DNA from: Magicicada septendecula
Taxonomy: Eukaryota; Arthropoda; Insecta; Hemiptera; Cicadidae
DNA: 64,000 nucleotides
Direction: 5' to 3'
Assembly: GCA_034769895.1 (NCBI GenBank)
Contig: CM068373.1
Coordinates: 20,751,967-20,815,966, forward strand
Shown: positions 46,221-57,659 of the stretch, piece by piece
How the letters are laid out: each line of letters starts with the position of its first letter
Position numbering within the stretch: position 1 is the stretch's first letter
Translations under genes and position numbers: made by a program
The notes under the pieces: model-generated
Told to the model about the DNA's origin: nothing
The model's database searches: none
Seen by the model: the letters and a program-made list of their open reading frames with translations, nothing else

Positions 46221-46613
46221 GAAAAACCAGTGCTTCTTAACACAAACCAGCACAGCTAAGGGGAACCAGATCAGTTAGGGATATGGTATTTAAACAAGGC
46301 CACTATCTGATATTTTTGATTTGATGTTTCAGTGTCTGGTGATGTTGTGGCGGCAGTCCTGTGCTGGCCGGCGCGTCAGAGCAGGGGCGTCAAGCGCCTG
46401 TCTGGCCTTATGGTGTTGGGATCTCGGTCAGAGAAGCCCAGTAAGGTCATTCAGGTGTGGCCACAGTCACTGGACCAGGGGGTAAGTTAACCATGATTTT
46501 AATAAAACGTAAGGGGGTTGTGGCGACCTATCCTGTCTGATCCCTTTAGGAAGTATGAGAGTGTCAATGAGAGTTTTAATGCTTCGGCATAAAACCTCTC
46601 ATTGAGGGGGTAT
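46221..46613 (+). promoter_or_regulatory. Conserved 3' module of element A (block, exon, hairpin, PPT)
   Basis: In order: a conserved block (46221-46287, AAAACCAGTGCTTCTTAACA then GATCAGTTAGGGATATGG); a candidate exon 46333-46481 between 'gatgtttcag' and 'ggtaagtt'; a hairpin 46565-46604 with 18-nt arms around TTCG; and the polypurine tract TTGAGGGGGTAT directly before the 3' LTR. Every part has a counterpart in B and C. Confidence 0.75.
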
Positions 46614-47694
46614 TGTAACGGTACAAACCGATGAGGGTATGTAATTCAAATCCTTTCAATTTTATTTCACAAGAGTGTATTTTTTGGTCAGTGACTGTAG
46701 TTCCGTGTAAGGTACAGAACAGTTCCGGAATGGAGATTATCAGCAAGGGTGCGTATTCACGTGAGCAAGCGCACGTGTGGGCCAATGTTCACACGGATGT
46801 CACGTCTGAAAAATTCCTTCTTGCCAAGTACGTAGAGAACAAAGCAGTCAGCAAATAACTTCTCACGACAATGGACGCAAGCAGTTTTGCGCGTCCGCCG
46901 GCTGAGCACAGTTTTTGTCGCGGCCGCACATAAAAAAATGTGAATTTTATAGTTAAAAGCTGAAACCAGTAGTTTGAATAGCGAGATAAATGCAGTGACA
47001 GACTTGAGCTGCAGTGACAGTTTTGACGAGTAAATGAAAAGTGAAAACGAGGAGATCGCAACCTAGTGCGCGTGCACGAGGAGACCTTTTATGGATGTAC
47101 ATCCAAGGATTAATACACGTAAGGGAAATAAATCACACAAAATTATAATTAAATCAATCAAAATCATGCAAATTTAAGCAATAAACATAAAATGAGCAAA
47201 AAAGGGAATCTAGATTATGTACTGGGTGACAGTGTGTGAGCGTATGTGCGAATGTAAATTACGTAATTAATGGCACTGGTTAGCGTTAAGTAAATTTTAG
47301 AATAATATTTTTAAAAAGTCTGTTTTCATCGAGTTTAATGTAGTGTCAGTTTTGTTAACTTCATAAAGAAGGGAAAATTTTAAATAAAAAACGAAATAAA
47401 TTAATGTTCACAGAGTAGATGGGTAGAAGAGGGTGAAGGATATTTTATGTAAATGGGAATATAACAATGAATGTCATATTAAAGTATAATAAAATAATAT
47501 TTGATTTCAACTTACTATATAATTATGTGTTAGCATAATCATTTCAACAACCTAACTTCATTTTCTGTGCTGGTAAATTCGCTATACGAAAAAAGGTTTC
47601 CACCACTAGATGATCTGGCCAAGCAAATAAAAAAATTCAAGGTAAGTGGGAGTTTGTGAGTGTTTAATATTTTAGAGTAAATTGAAAAGTTACA
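46614..47694 (+). repeat. 3' LTR of element A
   Basis: 1081 bp, starting TGTAACGGTACAAACCGATG and ending GTTACA, followed by the ACAG duplication. The U5 splice donor is at 47642. Differences from the 5' LTR are scattered substitutions plus a one-base indel near the start. Confidence 0.9.
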
Positions 47695-47779
47695 ACAGTG
47701 ATGAAGACAATTGTGATGATGTTGATATCACATTCACATATGTGACAATCAATACCATTCTGTGCTTTACTTTAAGAAA

Positions 47780-48975
47780 TCAATAAAATCTAATGAATAC
47801 AAGCAAAATGCCATTGATATCAGTGTGGAAATCTGAAAGCGTACTTTGCCATCTCACTTAATATAAAGGAAGACCAAGGTGTTGATGTATAAGGTCCTAG
47901 TGCGCCCAGTACTGACTTATGCATTAGAGACATTGACACTACCTAGATGAGATGAGAGGCAACTAGAGGATCCTCAGGTAAATTTTTGGTCCAGTGGAAG
48001 AGGGGGAGCCTGGAGGAAAAGATATAATTTAGAGCTTTATAATTTAAATATAATTAAATCACTACCAACTCAGAACACTAAGTTTTTTATAGGTAAAAAT
48101 GTGAAAGTTTTACTTTATAGCCTGAACCAGTTTTCGTTTATTATAAGCTTCTGCAGAGGCTGCCACTGGGAGCGCTGTCCGTCTTGTTCTTGGTGACGGT
48201 GTTGACTTCTGAAGGATTGACGTTGTGTGTGTGGGGTGTGATATGTTCGAATAATGTGTGTGATTTGAATTGTGTCTGTTTGTTTAGGACGTAGTTTTTA
48301 TGTGTTTGTATATTTCTAATTGTTCAAGAGTGTCTAGTTTTCGGCCTTTCGTGTGTACATGTAGAATATCCATGTTAGTGGTTATGTTTGTGTATATTTG
48401 GTTTGCTTAAATGAGGTGGTTTGCAAAGGTGGATTCGGTGGTGAAGTGTAGTACTTTCCTTCAAAAGTCGACACCGTCGCCAAGAACAAGACAGACAGCG
48501 CTCCCAGTGCCAGCCTCTGATGAAGCTTATAATAAGCGAAAACTGGTTCAGGCTATAAGGTAAAACTTTTACGTTTTTACACATAAACAACTTTGTGTTC
48601 CGAGTCGGTAGTGATTTAATTATATTTAGTTAATCAATGGACATGTCATGGACAACGAAATCCAAGAACTTTATAATTTGTATCATGACCCTGATGTGGT
48701 CACGTTTATTAAATTAAAAAGTTGGAATGGGCTGGACGCAGAATGTGCTTGTGAAAGCAGAGTTATTAAGAAGATATTTAATGCAAAGCCACAAGAGAAA
48801 AGGAAAGTTGGAAGGCAAAAACTGAGACAGAGGAACAGGGTGAGTCAGGACATCGGTACTCTTGGAATTAGAAACTGGAAGAATATGGCTATATGAATAG
48901 AAAAGAATGGTGAGATCCTCTGAAGAAGGCCATGGCCCATGAAGGGCTGTTGAACCAATGATGAATGCCACAGAT
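47780..48975 (+). pseudogene. Non-LTR retrotransposon (LINE) RT C-terminal fragment
   Basis: Degenerate coding sequence. At 47875-47960 it reads VLMYKVLVRPVLTYALET then DERQLED, as in LINE RT C-terminal regions. After the PLE fold-back it resumes at 48680 with DPDVVTFIKLKSWNGLDAEC, RVIKKIFNAKPQEKRKVGRQ and LGIRNWKNMA, and finally a decayed AHEGLL. The clade cannot be fixed from this part. It is a 5'-truncated, multiply broken copy in ZFAND1 intron 1. Confidence 0.72.
48046..48668. mobile_element. PLE-derived fold-back element inside the LINE fragment
   Basis: 623 bp flanked by CTTTATAATTT at 48035-48045 and 48669-48679 (11-bp duplication); removing it rejoins the LINE frame. Both arms end in '..actcagaacactaag' / 'cttTGTGTTCCGAGTCGG'-type sequence. 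The right arm contains CTCTGATGAAGCTTATAATA and AGCGAAAACTGGTTCAGGC, a hammerhead-like core. The right end reads GGACATGTCATGGACAACGA then AATCCAAGA. Confidence 0.75.
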
Positions 48976-49068
48976 TACTTGTACTCAATATGATATTGTC
49001 TTACAAGTGAAGAAATAAATATCTCTGTACTTTTTCTGAAGTTATTAGTCAAACAATGCCGCACTTAC

Positions 49069-49236
49069 CGGCTTTGAGGTGATAACATTATCAACAAATT
49101 TATTGCACTTGTGATTAATTGGGACTGAATGATCCTTGCAGAAAGTTTCCTCACATAATCCACAAATAACTGGTAGAAAATCAAGCTGTTTGCAGTCTGG
49201 ATGGCAACAATGTTTTCCCGTCTCTGGAAACTCCAT
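49069..49236 (-). CDS. ZFAND1: ZFAND1 coding exon 1 (first AN1 zinc finger)
   Basis: Encodes 56 residues, MEFPETGKHC to VITSKP. All eight zinc ligands of an AN1 finger are present: C10, C15, C25, C28, C33, H36, H42 and C44, with human ZFAND1 spacing. The DFLPVICGLC stretch matches the family's DFLPFVC region. On the minus strand the exon is preceded by a pyrimidine-rich tract and 'tttcag' ending at 49237, and followed by the strong donor CCG|gtaagtgc, so its borders are well set and it ends in phase 0. The ATG is the first codon of the exon. An upstream in-frame Met would need reading through the acceptor and is not used. Confidence 0.9.
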
Positions 49237-49452
49237 CTGAAACCAGTGAGACATTTTTTAGTGACAAATTTGACTACCTCAAAAATACATTATAAAAAAA
49301 ATTATTTCTTAGCTTTAAGATCTCAACATTTCTAATAAACAAAGCTGGGACCAAAAAAAAACTTTTTTGTCTACACACAGCACATAGCAAATATAAACTG
49401 TGTACTTAGAGGTCTTACAGATAGACCTTCTAATCAGATAAATCTAACCACC
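49237..49452. other. Sequence upstream of ZFAND1 coding exon 1
   Basis: AT-rich intron sequence of the 5' untranslated part. Apart from the 3' splice site next to 49236 I see nothing specific. Confidence 0.55.
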
Positions 49453-49455
49453 TTA

Positions 49456-50516
49456 AGCCTATGTCACACTATGCTACTTCACTAGTTGCTACTCCATTTT
49501 CTGGCTATTTCTATGTCACACAGTTTTTAGGTAGCCGCTATTTAGTAGTGGCTAGTACTGCAAAGTACGTGGTTGCATAGATTGGTTTTACATTTAAAAG
49601 TATCGTGCAAAATGTCATCTGTGGTTGTGAGATGTGAGGCTTTGAGACATCTGTTGCTGACTGGTGTTAGGAAACTTTGTAAGGAGTTACTGAGTAACAT
49701 AAGGAACAAAAAAAAATTTCATACGTGCGTTCGGGAATGGATAGGTAGAAGGGATAAACTGGGTACTTCAACAACACTAATAAGAGAGCTAGCAATTGAG
49801 GACCCCTAATTGTACCACATAACATCATGCTGTTAGCCTTACCAAAGTTTCAAGAGTTGCTAGATTTAGTCCCACCAAACTAAATTTGGTTTGTAACGTC
49901 TTCCGTCGTGGCCCTATTCTATTTAAAATTTTTTATTTTATTCAGTTCATTATGATAAGCACCAATGAGTGTTTTAATTTTCTTTTTTAAAGCAACTTCC
50001 TTTGCTGGTAATCAGGGAAGTTCCATCTCATCTAGCAACTGAGTGAAAGCAGTTCTTTTCGTATCGCGTTTCAAATACTATACGGACTTAATGTTCCACA
50101 GACAATCATATTTTCTATATATGTTAAGAAATGTAATTATTTCATCATCTGACCACTTTAATAAATCTCTCATTGTAAATGTAGAAATAGAGAACTCAAA
50201 AGGCACAATGCAACAACAAAACCAAAACAAAATACTGAGACAAACATGTGATGACAATGGAGACGTTACTTCGCTCCTACTGCACTCTCACACTGGGGGA
50301 CTAGGGCGCTACTCCACAGTTGCTAGTGAGTCATGTGACCTCAAGGTCGGGTTCTGGCTACTTAGTAGCACCAAAAGTTGAATACGTCCAACTTCTCTAG
50401 CTACTGATTTTTCACTCACCAGTGAGTGTCGGTAGCTACTACTATGTTACACTAGACTACTTAGTAGTCGCTATGCGAGCAGCGTCTAGTGAAGTAGCAT
50501 AGTGTAACACAAGCCT
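49456..50516 (+). mobile_element. PIF/Harbinger DNA transposon remnant
   Basis: 1061 bp with TIRs AGCCTATGTCACACTATGCT (left) and AGGCTTGTGTTACACTATGC (right, inverted), matching over about 30 bp. TTA on both sides (49453-49455, 50517-50519) is the superfamily's 3-bp duplication. Subterminal 'gctacttagtagtcgct'-type motifs occur at the right end. Only a piece of the transposase remains. Confidence 0.85.
49573..49809 (+). pseudogene. Harbinger transposase N-terminal fragment
   Basis: The C-terminal half, VREWIGRRDKLGTSTTLIRE then LAIEDP, matches the conserved N-terminal region of HARBI1-type transposases (WIxRR...LxxEL...EDP). It stops there, and the DDE domain is deleted. Confidence 0.7.
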
Positions 50517-50699
50517 TTAGGTTACCCATGATAAAATCATACTGCCACCTTTACACAAGTCAATCCATTCCAACTGACCCAAAATAAACATAAATGGTTG
50601 CTTGACCATTAAAAAAAAATTACTATAAAGATCCCTATGGAAGAGGAGTGTAGAAATACCAATATTTTTGTAATCCTGCTTTCTTACCAGTCATTTAGC

Positions 50700-51360
50700 A
50701 GCTACATGCAATTTTTGTATGTATTTGTCAGCATTCACACCAAATGGAATATCTCTCTTAAGATTTGCAGTAAAGAGATGAAACAAAAAATAACATTGTT
50801 AAGCAGTGCTCATATTTTTGTTTTAATACATATTTGCAAATACTCTTTTGCAAAAAACAGTTTATAAAAAATTGTAGCTTTCCTACTTGATCCCTTTTTT
50901 CCTATTAACAGACAAAAATTTGATTTTTAATATTTTGCAAGTTTCAAGAATTAATATCTCTGGTTGGAGGGAGCACATAAATATTTTTAACTTACACAAT
51001 TAGAAGACTTCTACTCAGTGTTATTGTATAAAAAAAAATTATCTTGTCCGTTGCAGAAAGAGCACAGTTACGCCACCTTCAATATTTGTAAAAATCTTGC
51101 TATTGCACAACAAATAAAATTTAATCATTAAGCTCTTGTTTGTCACCAGTGCATTAACTACTTATCAATAAAAAACAAATATGCAATAAAAATGATCAAA
51201 ATATTGGTAACTGGATCCAAAGTAGTGCATCTGGAATATGCTCCCATCAAAATGTTTAGCTGATGATTGATGGAAGAAGGCTAAATACTGACTGCAGGCT
51301 ATTTAATGGATGTTTTGTAACCATGAAAATTACAGCTGTATAATAAAATCGATGATCAGT
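50700..51360 (+). repeat. Interspersed repeat, copy 1 (inverted relative to 57660-58400)
   Basis: Shares blocks with the reverse complement of 57660-58400 in the same order: GCAGTGCTCATA, GGAGGGAGCA(C/G)A, ACTTACACAATTAGAA, TTTGTAAAAATCTTGCTATT, TAAGCTCTTGTTTG and ACTGATGATTGATGGA. Identity is patchy, so these are old copies. No ORF identifies the family. Confidence 0.65.
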
Positions 51361-51584
51361 GCCCTGACCAGGAAGCTTTTTTTATGAGTGATTCAATTAT
51401 CAAAAGAATATGATTTGTTTTCACACACAATTACATATAAACAGTGGGTGATGGTCGAAAGAGATGACATATTGTCCAAAAGTTGAGTTCTTTGATTCTT
51501 TAGGAGGAAAATTGGAGTCTCTTAAAAAACATCATTCTACCTCAAAACATACGGACAGTTTTTCAAAAACAAAAAGTTTAGCTT

Positions 51585-51720
51585 CAAGAGAAGATGAATG
51601 AATAGTCTTGGCTGACTTTTCACAAAATATTATGTTTGTTATGCTAAACGAGATACAGAGCTTTCAGTGGGTCACTCCTAGTTTAATTGTAAACTTGAAG
51701 CCACTCAACAAATACAGTTG
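51585..51720 (+). pseudogene. Fragment of a widespread arthropod repeat-encoded protein
   Basis: Reads WIVLADFSQNIMFVMLNEIQ then SFQWVTPSLIV after a stop. It resembles a repeat-encoded segment I recall from arthropod genomes (ADFAENFSFVVQDEIQ-like). No domain name can be given. It directly precedes a 45-bp poly-A tract. Confidence 0.4.
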
Positions 51721-51727
51721 TGTATCA

Positions 51728-51729
<2 letters not shown>

Positions 51730-51774
<45 letters not shown>
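51730..51774. repeat. Poly(A) tract
   Basis: About 45 uninterrupted A. It could be the tail of a retroposed fragment lying just upstream (51430-51729) or a simple-repeat expansion. Confidence 0.9.
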
Positions 51775-51775
<1 letters not shown>

Positions 51776-52011
51776 CAGAAAAATTAAAATCTAGTAAGGG
51801 GAAGTGTTTATGGCAACAAATTTATCATAATACAAAATTTTAAATGAAGAATATTTAATATGTTCTAAGTTTAACTTTGCATATTTAGTGATGGAATTTT
51901 AACTTAATAAATATAAAAAGTTTAATTGATATTACTTTTACAGTTTTAAATTCCTAAAACAGGACTTCACCTGCAGTTCACATTCTTTCTGATGAACTGA
52001 GTAGCATAAGT

Positions 52012-53287
52012 TGTAACTCTTACAATTTACTACTATTTATATTTTACTCAAATTCAACTTCACACTTACCTTTTATCATTGATCTGGCCGGATCGAGTAG
52101 TGGAGGTACACCCATTTCGTTCGACGAACTGTGACAGCACATAAAACGAACTAAGGTTTTGAAAGAAACTAACTCTCAATTTTTTGGAAGAGAAATTATG
52201 TTTTTGTTTATTAACCAGAAATATTGAATCTATTATTCTTCCATTTATACAATTTCCAATTTCATATTTATGGGTTTACCTGGTTTTTAAAAATTGTGTA
52301 ACTACTATAACTTACGTACTATGCTTAACTTCTATTATTTACTTACATTAAAATAGCCCAGCCTGCCACACGCGCTACTCACATTCTAAAAACCCCTCAT
52401 ATAAAAACTCATAAAAACACCCCCTTGTTATGTAAAATTAGCGCTATAATTCGTTAGTATGTAACATTACATGTGTTGCGTCGTATTGCCCGACCACGTT
52501 TTGCGTTTAACAAAGTCTTTCATTCTCCGGCTTTTTTCAAGCGTGTAGCATTTAGTCACGATCAATAGGTATTCATCGTCACTTCAGGCACTGTTGTATA
52601 TGTTTTTCTTAAACTCACATAGTTATTTAGTCGGCCGACTTAAGAAGAAATACGGAAATTTTGCCCGGGCACAAAACTGATATCAGCCACGCATGGCGTG
52701 GGTAGTTAGTCGACTGGGGCGTCACCGAGAACGTAACAGGTACAGCTTGCTTTCTTTGGAGGGAAGCTGTTGGTCACTGCCGCCCGCTTTGCGTCGTCGT
52801 TCATTGCTCATATGCTGTTGTGTAACCATTTTATATATGGAATGGAGCTGATATATTTGTGTGACCAGAGGCCGATATTGGACTTGGCTATGCTGATGTC
52901 ACCAACAGTCGGCGGAGTTTAATGCGACTTCCGGGAGGTCTTAGAGAAGACGACGAATATTTTTACGCTCTGGCCATCTTGAGTTTTTAGTTAGAGCGTC
53001 CTTTGAGCGCGTGCAGGTGTAGTTGCGCTTGAGCGTTGACACACATTTACAGAGTTCTGCGAATTTTTAAGGTGGCAAATTCTTCACCGCATTACTCAAC
53101 AACAACCTGCGTCTTATTGCTTTGTTTCACTGTTCTGTTACACTGACTGTTATACTGACACATACGTTGCACAATAATACATTTATTTCGTAATATTTTA
53201 TCCAAACCCGCCCGAAAATGAACTGAATAAAATTATATAATTGCCCCAAACGATTAAAATAAAAACACCCAAAATTGACCCGCTACA
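52012..53287 (-). mobile_element. Solo LTR F, same strand as ZFAND1
   Basis: 1276 bp. On the minus strand it starts TGTAGCGGGTCAATTTTGGG (compare element C, TGTAGCGGGGCATTTTTGGG) and ends GAGTTACA. AAGT lies on both sides (52008-52011, 53288-53291). A CpG- and GC-rich U3 section spans about 52480-53100. The U5 leader has TTCGTCGAACGAAATGGG, CCACTACTCGATCCGGCCA and the donor AAAAG|gtaagtgtg at 52079, the same architecture as the LTRs of A to D. It lies 2.8 kb upstream of the ZFAND1 exon 1 acceptor. Confidence 0.8.
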
Positions 53288-53365
53288 AAGTTAGTACAAA
53301 GTTTAAGTGAAACAATACAAAGATTAAATATGAACACTACAGTTAAATTCAAGCATTAAAGTATA

Positions 53366-56300
53366 CTAGTGGTCGCCCAGTGGTCGAAATTCGACCGTAA
53401 TTCATTAAATTTTTAAGTTTGAACGTTATTGAGGTTCTTTTGTCAAAGAGTATACCTCTATAATCATTGGATATAACTTTTTTGAATTTTGTTCTATTAC
53501 GGTCAGCTGCGAGCGTGTACAAATACGTCATTAGCGTGTGTTGTTTACCTTAATTCCCTGCAATACCTATGAAATTTAAAATTTAATGTTAGTAACAGTT
53601 GAAAAAAAAAACACAATTACAGCTTGTATTCGTATTTATTTTTCGATATAATTCATTGTCAGTTATAATTTTTTCATGTTATTATTGAATCAAATAAACG
53701 CTAATAAAAATGAGACTTGACATTCACAGAAGTATAAGATACATTGTTTTCAATTCCAGTGGATTACATTTCATTTTTGGTAAGGTACAAAATTCGAAAA
53801 CAGTTTGAAGATTATCTGCTACAAAGCTTATATAATTTTTTAATTTTTTTTTCTATGCATTAATTTTCGAGTTATTTGAAAAATATGAAAGATAGGGAAA
53901 AATGAGGTTTAGCTTGGCTAAGCCATATTTAAAAAGCAATAATGCGTTTTTTGACATTTCCTTGGGTTTTTTTTATTGCCATACTGACCAGGTTTCACCA
54001 AAGCTAGTTATTTTGCCTATCTTTTTCGAATTATATAAAATTTAAATAAAAAATTAATACAAAATAAAAAATGAAATAAAAAATACGTGCCTCGTATTTT
54101 TTCATATATTTTTCATTAAATCAAAAAAACCGGGCGGTTAAAAAAATAAATGTTGTCCATTGAACTTAAAATAGTTTGAACGTGAATTTAATGATTCAGA
54201 ACTTCTGTGTAAACGATGTTTTTTGTAAAAACTCTTTCATCATTTGCTAAATGCCCTTGGCCATTATATTCGGAAATATAAAATCTCAAACCATCGAATG
54301 ATCGAACTCTACTTGCTGCGACGTACAATTGACCATGTGTAAAAACTGGCTGCCTCAATAAAATTCCAATTTTTTCGAATGTTTGTCCTTGAGACTTATT
54401 TATTGTCATCGTAAATGCAGGTATAATTGGAAATTGAGTTCTTTGAAAGTTAAATGGTAAAACAGTACCGGAATATGTTAAATTTATACGTGGAATCAAA
54501 ATTCTCTTATTGCGTGCGGTTCCAGTTAAAACTTCGCAATCAATAGCATTAGGATGCATACAGTTGATGCGCATTCTTGTTCCATTGACTAATGCTTCCT
54601 TTGTATTTAAGTTTCTGATCAGTAAAACGATGCAATTAACTTTCAATACTAACTTATGTGGTGGCAAACCACTAATAGTCAAAGAATTCAAAAACTCTAC
54701 TGGATAGTTATTGACTTCATTGTCATCATCACAAATTATTTTATCGTAGCTATGATATGTTTTCTGTTCACCTGGTATTCGATTAAGTATATCAGTATTA
54801 ATAAAAGTACAATCATCATTTTTAGGTGCTAAAATAACCGACTTCAATATGTTATCTGAGAGTATGTTTTCGGAAATATTGCCATACACCTCATTAATAA
54901 TATTATTTTCATCTCCTATTAATTGCTGAGGTATTTCAATATTTTCACCAAAATGAGGGAATTGTGGGGCTTCATCATTACCAATTTTTTTCAAGAATTC
55001 GACAAATTCTATTTCACTTGGTAAGGCTCTCATATTTTGAGTAAACGTTACTTTATGAAAATAAACAAATTTATGCCAACTCGTGACACAATTTTCAATT
55101 AAAGTTGCACGTGATCCATGTGGGACAACTGGTAAGATTTGCCGAAAATCACCGCACAGAAGTATCGTTTTCACTCCAAATGGTTTATGTTTATCATTTT
55201 CATCGCATAGATCCTGCAATAATCTATCTATGATTTTCAACACTTGCAGTGGGCACATAGAAATTTCATCAATAATTATCAATGATGATGAATTTATGTA
55301 ACGTCCATAGCTACTATTTGCGGTAATATTCGCTACAGAATTTTCCAAAATGGGTATAGGTAATTTAAACACATTGTGTAAAGTTCTACCTCCAAGTAAT
55401 AGAGTTGAAGCTATGCCACTGAACGCTGTTGCAATGCAACTAAGATTAAGCGAATTTAATTTGTGAATGATTGCTGTTTGTGTGAATGTTTTTCCACAAC
55501 CTGCATGAGCGGTTAAACAAAAAACATTAGATCCAGTATCATGATGCAAAACTTCACGAATCACACGATCAATTAGATTACGCTGTTCAATATTTGCAGT
55601 TTCATAATGCTCACAAAACAGAAACTCTTGTTCTATTGGATCAATAGCATTTGCTTCGTCTGTTCTCTGCGAATACGTGGGAACTGGTAAACCAAGTTCT
55701 TGACATGACAAATTATGAACATTCAAAATATCTTCAATTTCTAATAGAGCTGTGTTAAAGGATACTTCTTCGTTGTAATCTCTCAAAAAATCTTCACTAA
55801 ATTATACTTTAAATTCATTCCATAACGCCAATGCATTGGCTGGCACATTTAATGCACAAATGTAACCAAATAAATTTCGCATTTGTTTTGGTGAATGTAA
55901 TTCTTTTGCTTCATTTAAACATTCATGCCATTCATTATCATTTGAAGCAATGCCGCGAGCATGGCACGCTTCAACAAAAGAAGTGTGTATAATTCCATTG
56001 TATGTTCTAACATCCTCAAATGATTTTGGACCACAGACATGTAATAAAAGCAATCGTAAATGGAAAAGTTCGATGTCTTTTGGTGATACTACATATATGC
56101 GTGTAATGATTTTATCACCTCCACGCCTTCTCTTCTTCCATTTTTTTCGGGAATCTTCCCACACATAATGCAAAGGAATTTCAATATACTTATATTCATG
56201 CGCTGATGGATCTGATCGATTCAATTCAAAAAATGCTAATAATTTTGTTTGTCTTGCATTTTCAATTGCTTGACGTTCTTGCCCTTCTCGAAAGTAAACA

Positions 56301-57527
56301 TTCTGTTTACGCGGTAAATGAATGTCAAGTCTAACGATGACATGTGATTGGAAATGCATTGATAATTCATAGATGCGCCATACAGCTTCAGTTGATCCGA
56401 CATAACGGCCATTTAAAAAATTTTTAACTTCATCAATTTGTATTTCTTGACCTGGTTCATTTCTCTCTGAACCTAATTCAACAGATGCACTGTCATAGCA
56501 TTTATACACGTATTTATAAATGTATTTAACACTTTTAACTGTAGTGCATACTTCAACATTTATATGGCAATTAAATTTGGCAAGTAAATACGGATTGTAT
56601 GGTACAACATAACGATTGTCGAGGCAACTACCGCGAACTTCAGCATTAATACCATTATCACGCCTTCTGTATAATGGATATCATGTAAATTCATTAAATC
56701 GTTTTAGATAATCTTTTGTGCATTTTCCATCTCTCATACATACAGAATTTGGATTAAGTACACCGCATGGACCATGCATCATGTGTTTTACAACATATTC
56801 ATGTAATGTAGGATGTGTTTGAATGTTAGGAATCTCCGCAGATACAACTTTTATCAATATCGGTAGCGTTAACAATTTTATCTTGCGCATTTAAAGAGAG
56901 TAAAATGTAAGCATGAGGCAATCCTCTCTTTTGAAACTCAATTGTATAAATGAGTGCTTCAACTTTACCGAAGATTTTTTTTAGTGTAAGGCCCTCAATT
57001 AATGCTTTCAGTTTGGACTTGAATACACGCACAACAATATCAGGTCGAAAATTAGCTGACTCACCTACACCAATATTGCTAACTATTTCCACAGACAATT
57101 GAGAAAGGAACATTTGAAATCACACAAAATTCACAGCTCATTCAGTCAATCTGTCAGTATTAAGCAAGCTGTATTTCACTTTCAACTGCACATTAATATA
57201 TAAAACACAGATATCTAATATACAAAATATAAAATAAACGCTTTTTTGCCTTGACATATACTCCACAGACTATTGTTGCCTGGCAACAAAATTATTTTAT
57301 TTTTAACAATTACCATTGTTTGAAAAAGTTTAAATGAATTTTCAAGTGCAAATGAATGTTTATTTAATTTAATTTAATGCATTTGTAACACATATTATAT
57401 ATAAATTTTAGCTTTCTGCACTCCTTCTCCATATAAACTTTAACTATGCCAAATCTCACACTCCTCTGTGCACGCAATATGCTTAAAAAGGCGTACAAAG
57501 TTTTCTCTTCACGTATTAATATATAGA
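53366..57527 (-). mobile_element. Helitron with both termini
   Basis: The minus-strand 5' end TCTATATATTAATACGTGAA begins at 57527 after a host A. The 3' end is a short hairpin (GGTCGAATTTCGACC), then ACTGGGCGACCACTAG, ending in CTAG at 53366 before a host T. These are the TC...CTRR ends and A/T target expected for Helitrons. The 4.2-kb interior encodes a broken Rep/helicase. No target duplication is expected or seen. Confidence 0.88.
54188..57113 (-). pseudogene. Helitron Rep-helicase protein (broken)
   Basis: The Rep part (57113 to about 56830) has PDIVVRVFKSKLKALIEGL and FQKRGLPHAYILL. The second His of the HUH motif (PHAH in active Reps) is Tyr. A frameshift near 56850 leads into SAEIPNIQTHPTLHEYVVKH and MMHGPCGVLNPN. 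In-frame stops follow at about 56681 and 55802. The C-terminal half (55801-54188) is an intact PIF1-type helicase: Walker A AHAGCGKTFT, Walker B SLIIIDEISM, GDFRQILPVV, TINKSQGQTF and VAASRVRS. It would drive rolling-circle transposition; this copy is dead in its nuclease. Confidence 0.9.
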
Positions 57528-57659
57528 TTTATTATAAATTTGTTAAGACAACACTTCTGCTTAAATAAAAACTAGCTAGCTAATAGTTAATCAAGACAAC
57601 TCAAGTTAGGCCTACACATTGTGCTGTGTAATGGAGAGATTTTTACAAATATTTATGGT

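Larger units (their letters stand above)
8483..47694 (+). mobile_element. LTR retrotransposon A (non-autonomous), interrupted by 32.8 kb of nested insertions
   Basis: Two LTRs (8483-9564 and 46614-47694) start TGTAACGGTAC and end GTTACA. They are flanked by ACAG at 8479-8482 and 47695-47698, a 4-bp target duplication. Roughly 30 differences between the LTRs by eye (about 3%) make it clearly older than elements B and C. Its own interior is about 4.2 kb: PBS, a gag-like ORF, a long noncoding region, a conserved 3' exon, a hairpin and a polypurine tract. There is no protease, RT, RNase H or integrase. Solo LTR D and everything nested in it interrupt the ORF at 10788-43626. Confidence 0.9.

Noticed and set aside
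8483-47694. A single giant 39-kb LTR retrotransposon
   Set aside because: Only about 6.4 kb belongs to element A; the rest is nested elements with their own ends and duplications.
52079-52130. The donor at 52079 as the end of a host ZFAND1 5' exon
   Set aside because: It is the conserved U5 donor of solo LTR F; use by the host gene is kept only as a hypothesis.
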